Of a DNA stretch of 64,000 bases, positions 25,658 to 38,214 are shown one piece after another. The notes under the pieces are model-generated. The model had not been told where the DNA came from and did no database searches. It was given only the letters and a program-made list of their open reading frames with translations. Position 1 is the first letter of the stretch. Each line of letters begins with the position of its first letter. Source of the DNA: Geosiphon pyriformis (lineage: Eukaryota; Glomeromycota; Glomeromycetes; Archaeosporales; Geosiphonaceae). The position numbers and the translations under genes are program-made. The stretch spans positions 335,905 to 399,904 of the forward strand of contig JAAOMT010000572.1 of the NCBI GenBank assembly GCA_016748015.1, read 5' to 3'.

Positions 25658-26340
25658 TTAGTTTAAAAGTATATCAAGTGACATTCTTTCACGAATACGA
25701 TGAAATGCCTGCCGTTTTTCACTATGCCAAAAGTTTCTGATCATCAGTGGTGTACGACCTTGGGATGGTAAGCATTTCGCAATTTTGGCCCATTTATGGC
25801 CAATCGTCCCACATTTCTCGATTATGATTGATTTTTCTAGTTCGCTTAATGGCTCTTGGTTAACTTGGATAAGAAATAAAAATTGGAAAGATTAGGTCAT
25901 ATTAAATTTTAAGGCAAGATTTATAGCCCATCAAGAAAAACTAACTGGAAAGATCCAAATGATGAACCCAGCTAAAGATTTGAAGAAACTGAAATTTGTA
26001 AGAATAATAAATAGTATAAAAAAAAAACAAAAAACTCATGAATTCAAAATGTCTGAGATAAAATTTTTTGCCTTTACCGTTCTCTAATTTGTTTGTGAGT
26101 TCTTGTTCCATTCATTTCCTTTGAAATTAATCTCCAACGGCGCTTATGAACTGAAAAAAGTCGTCTAAGTTCTTGGTCTTCCTGGAAAAAATTAGAATGA
26201 TTAAGAGAGAATTCGAAGAAATTAAAAAAAAAAATTTCAAAGATTTTGTAAGAATAGAAACCAACTCTGCCTGTCCAAGGCCCAGTATTTTTTTTTGTTG
26301 CTTTTATTGGTGACATATGGTCCAAAGATGTGGTAGACAA
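25658..26340 (-). CDS. Small two-repeat Myb (SANT) DNA-binding protein A
   Basis: Four exons on the minus strand (26266-26340, 26078-26181, 25946-25971, 25658-25863) give 136 residues. Repeat 1 starts at G-P-W-T and has the helix-3 pattern H-K-Q-I-R-E-R-W-V-H-H-L, matching the c-Myb-like K-Q-C-R-E-R-W-x-N-H-L. Repeat 2 has K-W-A-K-I-A as its tryptophan core and R-T-P-L-M-I-R-N-F-W as recognition helix. Two adjacent Myb repeats form a sequence-specific DNA-binding unit, so a nuclear transcription factor is likely. The tail ends in M-S-L-D-I-L-L-N. The third exon is only 26 nt. The donor of intron 1 (GTTGGT) is weak. The closest paralog in the window is gene E (54.3 kb). Confidence 0.8.
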
Positions 26341-27313
26341 TTTTGCTTTCCCAATATTTATTGGAAAAAAGCAAAGTTGACATCCTGAAAGAATGGCAGT
26401 CTATCTGAATCTTCTTAATATATACAATTGTCACATGCTTTCTGAGTGACTGATTATCAAGATATTTAAGGGAGTAATTTTTTGAGTCATACTCAGGGCT
26501 TCTGAGGGTGAGAAGTTTAATTCGGGCCGAATCCTCCGGAAAATTGAATTATCCTAAAATATATATTATATAGGGTTTGTTTAACTCGAGAATTCATCAA
26601 AAATGATAAGGTTTCAGGAAAATATTGAACCATTTAAAGGAGGAGATGGATAAAGAATTACGTCTAGAAACATGGAACATGAAACATGAAACATTGAAAC
26701 ATTGAACATGAAAATATAGAATTTAAAATATTGATATAGTTGAGCACGAAAAAACCTGAATAGGACATAGTTTTTTATAAAAGCCCTTTTTTTTTATTAT
26801 TAAAAATAGGGAGAATTAGCAATGACATAATCGGAAATCAGAAAAATATCATCAAGCCAGAGGAAAAGTGTGATTAATATCATCATTACAAAGTTTAAAA
26901 ATTAAGGTTCTAAAGATTTGTGTAACTTTTTTTTTGAAAAAGCAACAACAACAACAATGATATGATTTGTTTAGATTGAAAATCTGTAAAAAACTAAAGA
27001 TGGATTAATCTCCTATTGGTAGATGATTTTTGAAAGCTAGATTGCATGTTGTAAACCATTTTGGCCAAGACATTTTAATAAGTTTTTTAATAACAATTTT
27101 TTTGAATATCTCTATGGAGTTTTCAACAAATTCTAAATTTTAAATTCGGCTTATTTTTAATTGAATAACTTTTTTTCGCATCAAATTATTTTTTTTCGGA
27201 GAATATATGATCGTCAAATAGGTACCAAGAGTACCACGATCAAAATATTTCACATCTGAAAGAATTATTAAATTATCAAGTCTTCAGAGAAACTTTAGAT
27301 TAATTATTTTTAT

Positions 27314-27387
27314 CTATGTATGTATGTATGCATGTATGTACGTACGTATGTATGTATGTATGTATATATGTATGTATGTATGTATGA
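27314..27387. repeat. (TATG)n tetranucleotide repeat
   Basis: About 18 imperfect TATG/TACG units. Confidence 0.95.
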
Positions 27388-28240
27388 TTGTTTATATTCT
27401 TATAGTGGTATCAACATTATTTCTAATATTTTATAGGTACTTTTTACTTTGAAAAAAAAAATTGTAATTGAAGGAGAAATATTTATTTATTTATTCATTT
27501 ATTTTTGGGACAAATAAGCTAGATATTATCATTAAAAAATATTTTCCATAGAAATTAATAATAATTATATCGAGGTACATCATCATATAAATATTAGTCA
27601 AAAAGAAATCCTTCTTTTCATAAAAACGGGTTAAAAAAAACCGACATGAATAAAGGCGATCTTCGATGTACTGAGACTGAAAAGAAAAACATGAACTACC
27701 CATCGTGGATTTAATGGTAACACAAAAAAATTCATTTACTAACATTTTTTTAATTAAGGTTGAAAGACAATGGCGTACACCATAAATATTTACCATAATC
27801 TAGACACGACAGAGATTTAATTAACGATACACTACACTAAACATATGTAGAAAGATTAAAAAAGAAGGTACAAATTGAATTTGGGGGAAGATCACAAAAT
27901 GGGCTACAAACGCCAATTCAATTTTTCGAGACCATTTCCAGAATTAGAAATCGGAACTTTTTTTTTGTTCCAAAAAATCCTCAACTAGAATTAATAATAA
28001 TAGTAAATTTAAAAAATTCAGGAAGCGCACAGACCATTATTAATATCTATTAAACGAAATTTACCTTTGAAATCTATTATGCACAGGAAACAACAAAATG
28101 CCGATGATTCGGTATTCAATGTTTTTTTATTATTATTTTAAAGTTGAACGTGATATCATGATACTAATGTTTTCATGATCACCTAAATGAAAATTTTTAA
28201 TGAGCTTTTGATCAGATTAATTATTAATATTTTCATCCTA

Positions 28241-28396
28241 ATTTATTCTAAATCTAGCTTTTAAAAGGTTTTTATTTTATGTTATTTTATCTAATTTATT
28301 CTAAATCTAGCTTTTAAAAGGTTTTTATTTTATGTTTTTTTATCTTATTTATTCTAAATCTAGCTTTTAAAAGGTTTTTATTTTATGTTTTTTTAA
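28241..28396. repeat. 53-bp tandem repeat, about three copies
   Basis: ATTTATTCTAAATCTAGC starts at 28241, 28294 and 28347. The copies are almost identical, so the expansion is recent. Confidence 0.95.
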
Positions 28397-28592
28397 AAAA
28401 TCAAAGTTTACAAACAAATAATTAAACTTATTTCTAAAATCTTTTAGAAACATATATTTTTGTTGTTATCTATATATATTTAAATTTATCGAAATTTTTA
28501 ATAAAATCGGATTATATTAAAACCTTATTTGAACGACTGGATAGAAAGAATTTTTTTTTTTTCTTTTTTTCTTTTTTTTAATGAAAGACAAT

Positions 28593-28682
28593 TACCATAA
28601 AGTTTCGAAAATAAGCACCCCTAATTTATCAATTTTGGACCAAATTTTGAGGGTGGTTGCTTATTTTCTTAGCTTTATGGTA
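28593..28682. mobile_element. Possible 90-bp MITE-like inverted-repeat element
   Basis: The ends TACCATAAAG and CTTTATGGTA are perfect inverted repeats. Inside them GAAAATAAGCA/TGCTTATTTTC continues the arm with small gaps. Similar motifs follow at 28760-28777 (TTGCGGGAATTTACGGTA) and near 29340-29370, as if several related termini were nested. Confidence 0.5.
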
Positions 28683-29544
28683 TAAAAAAATATTTTACTT
28701 TCTATCTAATAAATATTAATTTTTAAAGGGGTTTCTTATTCAACTTTTTCAAAAGGCTTTTTGCGGGAATTTACGGTAATGATTTACTTAATTTTTGATT
28801 CGAAAATTTCATTTGTACAGATATTATCATGCCACAAATTTGTCATGTGCTGAAAAAGTAGAAATTCTGTATTTTTTTTTTTATTTCAATTTATAATTAT
28901 GATCTGATAGCTTATAAGGAATAAAAAAATTTATTGAAATTTTTCTTTAATTTAGTCAATAAACTTTGTTATAGTTTTTTCTTTATAATTCGATAAAAAA
29001 AAAATTTATGACGAAATTTTTTTTTGAAAAATAAAAAAAGAATCTTCCATTGTAGAATTTTTAATATTCTCGTTTAACTTTTTATATCTTGAAAATTTAT
29101 AAACCTGATTTAAACTTTAAATTTACATTTATTTTTTCTTTTTTTGGATGGATTTATAAAGAGGCTAAAAAAAAAGTGTGATAGTCTTTTTAATATTTAA
29201 GATAACAGTACCAAATTAAAATAATAATTTTGACTTGGACGCTTATGGTCTTAAATTTAATATGATCAACAAAAAAGTTTTTCAATTACGTATACAGTAT
29301 ATATAGAAAAGTCAGGATTATTTCGGGGCTTATTTAAATTAATTCCCCGTTTAGGCATAATAACCGTAATTGAAGATTCTGAAACAAAAAATTAATACAT
29401 ATTTGGTTATTTGTGTATAAAAAATTTAATATTTCTTTTTGGTTCAAAAGTTGAGTGAATCAGAAAAGCAATTCGAATACACTTTCTCTTTTTTGAGAAA
29501 CTAAAAAAGTGCTTGCTTGTTTAAATTATATTTGTTATCCATAA

Positions 29545-29545
29545 G

Positions 29546-29576
<31 letters not shown>

Positions 29577-29590
29577 ATATATATATATCT
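29545..29590. repeat. (AAAT)n then (AT)n repeat
   Basis: Nine AAAT units followed by a short AT run. Confidence 0.9.
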
Positions 29591-29686
29591 CTGTTCCATT
29601 TTCAGACTATGATCAAATTGTTTTATTTTTTAAAATTTCTGTTTGTTTGCAAATAAAATTAATACCAAAATGAATATCAAAAATGG

Positions 29687-29687
<1 letters not shown>

Positions 29688-29740
<53 letters not shown>
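29688..29740. repeat. Poly-T tract, about 53 nt
   Basis: Uninterrupted T run. A retro-element poly-A tail on the minus strand is possible, but no element is seen beside it. Confidence 0.9.
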
Positions 29741-29742
<2 letters not shown>

Positions 29743-29870
29743 GTTCATTTGTATTAAATATTAATTTCTACCAAAAATAGGTTAAATTATGTCACTGTTT
29801 TTTTTTGAATTGAAGTTTATATTAAAGAAAACTGGTTATTTCTTGAATTATTTGAAAAATAAATACAATT

Positions 29871-29942
29871 TATGATGATGGTTATGATAATTATGATTAT
29901 GATTATGATGATTTATGATGATTATATTATGATCATATTATG
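29871..29942. repeat. TGATTA/TGATGA repeat
   Basis: Imperfect six-base and three-base units. Confidence 0.85.
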
Positions 29943-30195
29943 AAAACCAAGTAAATAATTGCCACTTATTTTCCTTAAAATAAAATGTATTTCTTATTTT
30001 GTGCATTTGCATATTACAATATAAATATTAATTTCACATGACAAAAATACAATATTAAAAATTAAAATTTTAAAATGTTATAAAACCAAAGATAGAAACC
30101 GCAAATAAATGACGTAAATAATAACTTTTAATTTTGATAAGAAGTTTGTAATTCTTATATTAATCGTAACTTTTAAGTATAAACTTAGTTTTTTC

Positions 30196-30222
30196 AAAAA
30201 AAAAAAAAAAAAAAAAAAAAAA
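30196..30222. repeat. Poly-A tract, 27 nt
   Basis: Uninterrupted A run. Confidence 0.9.
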
Positions 30223-30682
30223 GGTGTTCTTAAAAGTTTTACAATAGACCAAAAATGTAAGATTAAAACACTTTTACATAAAAATAATAAATATTTGGTT
30301 TTTTATAAAATTAAATGCAATTAATTATTTAAAATTTTAATCTCATAATAATTATTCCAAATAAGAAAATGACACTACAATTGGTTGCAACTCCCCGATA
30401 AAAATTATACTACAATTTACCACAAATATTTTTTATTAAAAAGATAAATAGTTGAAAATATATAAAATAATTTTACAAAAATATAAATGATTCAAAATAA
30501 TTTTTTTCTGCAAATGTTTTAAATTGTATTAAAAATATATAAAAAAAAATATTTATGCTCATCTGATTTTTTATTAATTCAAATACTTTAGTAATTAAAT
30601 ATGTGTTTAAAATAAATGATTTTTTTAAAAGTTTTAATTTTTTATTAATTAAATGAATATACTAGTTTTTAAACAAAATAGT

Positions 30683-30716
30683 ATTAAAGTATCACAATTT
30701 ATTGTGATACTTTAAT
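30683..30716. other. Perfect 16-bp hairpin
   Basis: ATTAAAGTATCACAAT and its exact reverse complement are separated by two T bases. This is the longest perfect inverted repeat I found. It lies in DNA without genes. Confidence 0.95.
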
Positions 30717-31530
30717 TTTAACTATATTTGTTAAAGATAACTTTTTAAAAAAAGTATTTTTGAAAAAGTTAATAATTCGTGATAGATTGTGATAAAAAAA
30801 GTTTAAGAAATAACATTTTTTCAATTAAGAAATTCACATAATTTCACGCATCTTATTCTTAAAAGTGAATTGTTTCATTAATGAAGAAATATTTACACAA
30901 ACCTAAATTCATATTTTTTCATTAATTAAGATGTTTTATAAAATGAAATAAAAAGGCTTTATTTATAAATTTCAAAAAATTGGTTAATAAAATAATGAAT
31001 TAATAAATAAAAATTTATTTTTTAATGAAACATAATGTATCAAGTGATAAATAAAACACTCTATTTTTTATTCGTAATTTTTTTAATATAAAAGAAAAGT
31101 GCATAATTGCTTAATTAACGCTTTAAATAAAGTAAAAATAATTTTTTATTTTATTTTACCAATTATCAAGAAGAAAAAATTATTATTTTAAAATGAGAAC
31201 CTAAAAAAAAAATTAAAATTTCTGATTAAAAATGAAATATTATTTCTCAAAGCATAAGATTTTAAAAAATTTATTTTGATCAAATTTTAATTAAAATAAC
31301 ATTTTAAATTTAACTTTGTTTTAATCTTTTATAAATACATATTTTAATATTTTTAATTAAGGTTTTAAATATAAAGCTTAATAATAAAACACAAAATACA
31401 TTATAAATTTTTAATAATTTTTTTTTAATAATGATAATATTTGTTTTTTTTTGATTTTTGTAATATTTGTAAATTTTATAACCTATTTTTTACCATTACT
31501 GCTGCAATTTTTTAATCGTAATATTATTTT

Positions 31531-31574
31531 TATGATTATGATTATGATTATGATTATTATTATTATTATTATTA
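31531..31574. repeat. (TGATTA)n and (TTA)n repeat
   Basis: Four TATGAT units run into about seven TTA units. Confidence 0.9.
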
Positions 31575-34500
31575 GTTGATAACTGGCCAAATTAATCTTT
31601 TTAATATTCAAATTTATTTATTTCTTAATTAATTTTTTTTTCAAAAATTTACAATAAAAATTAAATTTATTTTTTTATTACATTAACTAAGTACAGTTTT
31701 ATCATTAAAAAATATAATAAGTCATTATAATTAATAAAAATTAGTTTAAATTGAAAAACTAAAAATAAATTTTGTGTATCTATTTTATTAATACAACAAT
31801 TTAAATAATTTTTATATTATTTATAAAATTATTAAATTTCCAATTTTTTTTTGTTAATAATAAAATTATTATTTATTTTATTATTATTTAAAAAATTTTT
31901 ATTATATTTATTTTTAAATTTAAAAAATTTTTTAAGGATTTTAGTAATTAAAATTACCAATATTATTAATTTGAATTTTTTTTAAAAAAAAGTGCCAGAT
32001 ATCTAATTTTATAGTAAATTTGTTCTTAATAATTAATAAAAAAAGTGATTTCAATTACATAAAAACCAATATTATTTTCTGTGTTAATAGTACAAACTAT
32101 TTTTTATTTAAAAGTTTATTTTAGATAATAAATTTAATATTAATAAAATTATGTAAAAATTAAAAAATTTATTTTTGCATAATTTTTTTTTAAAAAAAAC
32201 ACCCAAATACTAAATTAGATATTATTTATTCGAAAATTTTTTGCCAACTAATAATAATTTTTTAAATATTATTATTAAAATTAATAGTGTTTTTAGAAAA
32301 AAAAACTATTTTTAATTTTTATGTTATTTGTCAAACTTTTAAAGTTAGATAATATTATAGTATAATTAAATTGTATTACATGTTGAACATAATTTGTTTT
32401 ATTTTTACAATTAATGCCTAAATATTTTTACAACTAAAAGAGCTTTTTGGATGATTGTTTTCTTAGACACAATGAAAAAAGTAGTGGTTGCTTCATTTTT
32501 TACTCTTTGCTTTTTTATGGTCATAAAAATTAAAAGAGAGAAATATACATTTTTTTGATATTATAATCAAAGTTTTTATATATGCATTTTAATTTCGATA
32601 ATTAATTTTTAATTTAAGTTTTATAATAATTTTTTTATTAAAATAAAAGATTTTCAAAGTATAAATAAAGCCATTTTACAAGTTTTAATTTTTTTCGACC
32701 AAAATTTTATTTAGTTTTTTAAAACTATTTTTTTACTTGACATATCTTATTTTGAATTTCTTTTTATTATTATCAATAACTAAAAAATGACCAATTTAGC
32801 TTATGTATATATTTTACAAATACATCAAAATTTATTAGGTTTAGAGCCTACAAACATTTTATTTAAAATGTTTAAAAAGAGTGTAGACCTTTCACAATCT
32901 ATTAACATAGTAAGTGTTCATGTCTAATTAAACGTGAATCACGTATTTTTCTTAAATGTCACTAGTCACTAAAACATTTTTTAAATTCGATATTTTATTC
33001 TAGATACTTATCATTATTGGTAAAAGAAAATAAACTAAATTTTTCATGTTAAAATATTAATTTGAAGATAAGGCCAAAGTTAAACTTGAATAGCCTTTTG
33101 TAGACAACTAGGAATATATATTAAAAAAAAATTGCATTATTTTAAGTATAATAAAAGTTACATCTAAAGTATGGTTTATTTTACGTTGAATATAAAAAAA
33201 TTATATCATTGCACTTTAATAAATTTATAATTTTTGTTTCATTTTAGGAAAACCATATGATTATAAATTTTTTCCAAAAACATAATATGGAGATAATATG
33301 AAACTCCATTGTCCGAATGTAAGATCAAGAGTTTCTCTGCAGTGAAAATCTCAGAAAAAACACACACATACACACACAAAATATCTCCCCCATGGGGATG
33401 AAATCAAATTTGGTTAAAATATAGAAAATTCTAACATGTGTGTCGTAAATTTTGCAGAAAAAACGTGTTGATCAAAGCATTATTAGTAACCATGCACATT
33501 TATAAGGAGACTGTGAAATAACAACTATCACAAAACTTAAATTTGTTGGGGCTTTATCCAGAAATCTTTATAGAATAATTTTCTCATTTCAACTGCGATG
33601 AGATATTATATTCGAAAATTTTTTTTTTAAAATTTCTCCTTTAATAATTATCCTTTTTATAATACATATTTTCAAGAAAAAAAGCCGAATAAACAGCATG
33701 AAAACAACGTTTTTCTTTATTATAAATTAATTGGTTAAAATTCTTATCAACAAATATGTAATTAATTTATGCTAATGTTCCCAAAACATCATAATATTTA
33801 TTAAATGGTATATAAAATCACAAAGAATTAGATATAATAGTATCTTTATCCTTTATAAGTCAAAATCATGTACCCCTTTTTCATTCACAATGGGAATCAT
33901 GTAAAAAATAAATTCAATTTAGTAAATGATCAGAAATTTTTTTTTCTTGAAAAATATACCTGATTACATTTCAATTAATAATTTAGGGTATAAATTTAAA
34001 AGTATTGCACAATAAAAAATAATTTTATGCGAGTCAGAAAGAAAAGAGAACAATAGTAAGGTTTCTTCAATACTTTAAATGCACAAACTGCTGGTCTGTG
34101 CTGCTGCATTTCAGCCTAAATCAATAAGAAAAGTTTCTATATCGAAAAAAAAAAGTCATAAAGTGAGTGTTAAAGTTTTCATGACCCGAAGGCATTACAT
34201 CATGAAAAAAAAAGAAATATATATAGTGAAAAATCAATAACTAATTTATTTTCTCTAATATACGGATAAATTTGTTTCAAAACGACAATGAAGGAATTGA
34301 CCTCCGAAATGATCATGGGGGTTGGGAGCTGGAAAATTTTCTCATCCTTTTAGTTTAAACATTAGGTAGATTAAAGTTCTATTATATATATATATAATTA
34401 TAATTTTTGGAAATTATTTTTTATTTTTATTTTCTATTGCTTTCCCCTCCCTTTCCCCCTCCCCCCCTTCAGAACGCCATATTCATATTTCCATTGATAT

Positions 34501-35830
34501 CATCAGAATACATCAATGTATACTTTTATCAATAGTTATGCATTCATTAATTCTTGAAAGGTCACAATGGTAAAATGTTTACGAGACACGAAATATTTGG
34601 CCAATGAAAAGGTTCACCTTTTTGGGAAATTTGTTGAATTGAGATTTGTCAATCTGATAAAGAAATATTCAATTTTTGAAATTAACTATCAATATAATAA
34701 ATTAAATTTTCACAATAGCATTAAATTATAAAATGTACATTTATTTATTTGGATCACTCATGTGATCTGACACTAAGGTTCTAGATATTGATGTAACTCT
34801 GCATCAGATAAATGATGCCAATAAAAGTAAAACATATTAAAAATGATTTGCATGGAATCTTCTTTATTTCCAAAAAACTAAAAAGTGTAAAACTTTTAAG
34901 ATTCATGAATATTTAAACTTTTAAAAAGTATTAGGTCCGAAATCCGAATATATAACCTATGGGAAAGTTGTGAAAATTTTTTGCCAAATAAATCTCATTG
35001 AATGTTTCTGAAAAGGAAGCTTGCGTAACTACTATACCAAGCAGCCGGTGCATTATCTTTGAAACAAGTATGATACAATATACTACGAGAACATACGATT
35101 TTCTGTCATCCCCGTAACTATTATACCAAAATAAGCATTGTACAATATACTAAAACGTTTCCAAGAGCAGAAAAAATTCAATATCACGATTTGCAATTTT
35201 AAGTAGAAAAACTAAAAATTGAGAGTTCTTAAGCTACCTCAAACTTAATAAAAGTTTTTCCGAGTATTATTTTGAACGAGATTACTCCTCCTCAAATAAT
35301 TTAATTGTTCTTTGTAAATTGGCAGGATAGAAAATTTTTTTAAGCAAAGAAAACTTTAATAATGAAATAAATTTATGGTGTAACAGTTGGGATAAAAAAG
35401 GCTAGTTTTTCAAATAGTCTTAACCCTTTAGACACTGCATCCGTTGTTTTAGTGAATACAAATAAGTAGAAATAATTCAGAGTGTGAAATTTAAAAAACA
35501 TATCCAGAAATTTGTACAATGTTTTGCCAACTGAATGAATAACGATGAATAATTTATGGAAAAAGATTTTCTCTTCGAAAGGTCCTAAAAAGCTTATTCA
35601 AAAATCATTCTTGAAACATTTAGTCATTGACTATGACCATGAATGTTTCACACGATACTCATTTTTGGATTTCTGGTTGTACATTTACAGTATTTCAACT
35701 TACATGTATATCGTATTTAAAAGATTGTGTTTTAAAATAATTTTTTTTTGGCTGTAATTATTAAGAAAATGATTGATATCATCATCTTACAAACATTGAC
35801 AACTGAAATAAAGCACCAATCTTTTTATTT

Positions 35831-35862
35831 ACTACTATTACTACTAATACTACTACTACTAC

Positions 35863-35905
<43 letters not shown>

Positions 35906-35906
35906 T
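35831..35906. repeat. (ACT)n(ATT)n repeat
   Basis: ACT units change into about 16 ATT units, 420 bp beyond the 3' end of Myb gene B. Confidence 0.95.
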
Positions 35907-36197
35907 TAGATACAAGTTTTCTAATTATCTGGCTCTTCAAGAAAATCCCTGCTCATGTGAACAATTATCATTAGTACAAGATCCAATTAATTTTAACACA
36001 CAAGATTTTAAAACAGATAATGATCAAACCATTTTAAACTTGACTGTTCTAGACCTTATGAATTTTAATTTAGAAAAATTTTTGTCAAAGTAATCATCAA
36101 CTTTAACACATTAATCGATTGACTGATCGCGGATTATCTCTGATGAAAATCAGAGATAACGAATTACAATAGACTCGAATATTTTTTAAGATTGGCA

Positions 36198-36221
36198 TGT
36201 ATGTATGTATGTATGTATATG
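36198..36221. repeat. (TATG)n repeat
   Basis: Five to six TATG units, 110 bp beyond the stop of Myb gene B. Confidence 0.9.
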
Positions 36222-36328
36222 TATATAATTGACAAATAAAAATGATAGAAAAAAAGAATGTACTTATTTTTGGGATTTTTAACTTTTTTTTACGTGTTCA
36301 TCAAGATAAAAAACCTTGAATTTAGGAC

Positions 36329-36955
36329 TTATTCACGTCTATTCAAAATGTAATCGATAGACATCCGATTGATCGGATTTTTGACCTTGCCTTTGACCCT
36401 CTGATGAGTCCAAAAACAATTTTTAATAGTTAGCTCCGAACGTCCCGGGAATAATTTAGCAATTTCTTTCCATCGTCGATTGTACTTTGAAGCATAAAAA
36501 AGAACTTTGGTTTTTTCATCATCGGTTAACGATTGGTTAGCGTCAACTAATTTAAAAAATATAAAATAGGATTAAGTTATGAGGCAATAAACTGATGTCC
36601 ATTCAAAGTCTCACAATTAGAACTTTTAATGGATACTCACGACCAGGTTGGAGATGATTGATCCATCTATATGGACATTAATAAATATTACTTTTTATTG
36701 AAACAATGAAATTTTTAATTTTAAAAAATTTTTATTTGCCTGTCCCGAATCTGACGATAATGGCGTGAATTATTCATCTCTTCTTGAATTTTTGCATAAT
36801 TCTGGCCACGTTTTTTGATCAATTCGATTAAACCTCTGTCTTCCTGATGAACAGAGAAAGATTAATTTTAATAAATTTGACAAAAGAAGTGATGAAATAT
36901 ATAATCAAATGTTCACTTCTGGAGACCAAGACCCTTTGTTTGTACTCTTAGACAT
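36329..36955 (-). CDS. Small two-repeat Myb (SANT) DNA-binding protein B
   Basis: Four exons (36917-36955, 36740-36843, 36641-36666, 36329-36546) encode 128 residues. The first exon codes only 13 residues up to S-W-S-P-E. Repeat 1 ends in Y-R-Q-I-R-D-R-W-I-N-H-L, matching the Myb recognition helix. Repeat 2 has R-W-K-E-I-A and then F-P-G-R-S-E-L-T-I-K-N, closest of the six to canonical Myb (P-G-R-x-x-x-x-I-K-N). The end is M-S-I-D-Y-I-L-N plus three residues. Intron 2 begins with GC instead of GT (AG/GCAAAT), the only such donor among the annotated introns. A GAA/GGA repeat lies 100 bp upstream of the start. Likely a nuclear transcription factor; target unknown. Confidence 0.85.
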
Positions 36956-37055
36956 CTTAACGGAAAAAAAAGGTGGTTGATTGCTTTTTAAGGAGAGGAT
37001 ATGTTTTTCCAAACAAAAAAGATGATGAGTTTGAGAAAACGTACTTTGTTGTTGA

Positions 37056-37086
<31 letters not shown>

Positions 37087-37135
37087 AAGAAGAAGGAGGA
37101 GGAGGAGGAGGAGGAGGAGGATGATAATAATAATT
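37056..37135. repeat. (GAA)n(GGA)n(TGA/TAA)n purine repeat
   Basis: About 11 AAG units, then eight GGA units, then TGATAATAA. It lies 100 bp upstream of the Myb B start, probably within its promoter. Long purine tracts can form triplex DNA. Confidence 0.95.
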
Positions 37136-37529
37136 GTGCTCTTTCTTGAAAGTATAACGTTGCTTTTTATAAGAAACTCTGCTATTTAATCAATATATCG
37201 TATGAGCAGAGTCATCCGAATTCTCAAAATTTTCTTCCCGAAGATATGGTCTATTTATTCTCAAGCGAGAATGAATTAAAATAATGTAAGCTATTTTTAT
37301 TTACATTTGATGTATTTTTTCCTTTGAAACTTTGAAAAATTGACTATCATAAACAAAATTTAAAATAAAAACTTTAAAGAAAACCTTTGAAAGAGGGATC
37401 CCATTTCCAAAGGCTTCAAATTTTGTAAATTAAAGTACTAGTATTTTTTCAAAGATTTCTTGTACAAGGTTAACACTTGATATATTGTTTCTTCATGTCA
37501 TGCATTTGTTCACTGGTTTTTTGTTACTG

Positions 37530-37553
37530 TAGGAGTAGTAGTAGTAATAATAG

Positions 37554-37617
<64 letters not shown>

Positions 37618-37661
37618 TGTTGTTGTTGTTTTTGTTGTTTTTGTTGTTGTCATTGTTGTTG
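37530..37661. repeat. (TAG)n(TTG)n repeat
   Basis: About 23 TAG units followed by TTG and TTTG units. Apparent poly-Ser or poly-Tyr frames through it are artefacts of the repeat. Confidence 0.95.
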
Positions 37662-38202
37662 CATATTTTTGAAGGACGACATAATTGCATGTCCTGTGTT
37701 TCTTGCTTTCCCCTAGCTCACGGGAAACTTTTATTGCCAGCCCACGAAAATATAATTACCTTTTTTTAACGAAATCGCCTTTTGATTTCATTCAAGATAT
37801 CCTCAATAAAGAAAGATGGCTGCATGAAGTCTTTTCAGGTTTTTTACATACACATAAATTCAGTTAGCATTTCTAGAAACAATGGTAGGCTTCGTTTCAA
37901 CGGTTTTTAAAATTTATCCCGAATGAGCTTTAGGACTTAATTAAGTAAAAATGAAGAGACGATCAAAAAATCTGCATCAATGAAAAATTACTCGAAAAGC
38001 TTAGTGATAAGCGCTATGTTAAAAGGATAATTTTTTCCGAGATCATTTCAGAAAATAAAAAGCATCATCTTGATATACTTTTATTGCCTAAAATTCTTTG
38101 TCAAATTTTTTTTGAATCATTTTTTTAAAATGGTTTATTTTTGCCTTATACATTAAATTTTCTTTTTTTCCTTTTTTTTTTTCTTTTGAATCTATTATAT
38201 TC

Positions 38203-38214
38203 GGGGGGGGGGGG
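38203..38214. repeat. Poly-G run, 12 nt
   Basis: Unusual in this AT-rich DNA. Confidence 0.85.

Larger units (their letters stand above)
26341..36328. other. Ten-kilobase AT-rich gene desert
   Basis: No gene can be supported. Open frames are short and low-complexity. It holds an ACATGAA-type direct repeat at 26664-26710, tetranucleotide, trinucleotide and homopolymer repeats listed separately, a 53-bp tandem repeat, several inverted repeats, and stretches of over 80% A+T at 30-33 kb that may be unrecognisably decayed transposons. Confidence 0.5.

Noticed and set aside
30000-33000. A further retroelement in the AT-rich desert
   Set aside because: Base composition resembles the decayed elements, but no protein block could be read on either strand.
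37001-37189. Plus-strand poly-Arg frame
   Set aside because: Translation of the AAG/AGG repeat upstream of Myb B, with no support on either side.
37477-37716. Open frames with poly-Ser and poly-Tyr
   Set aside because: They only read through the TAG/TTG microsatellite in different frames; there is no conserved sequence outside it.
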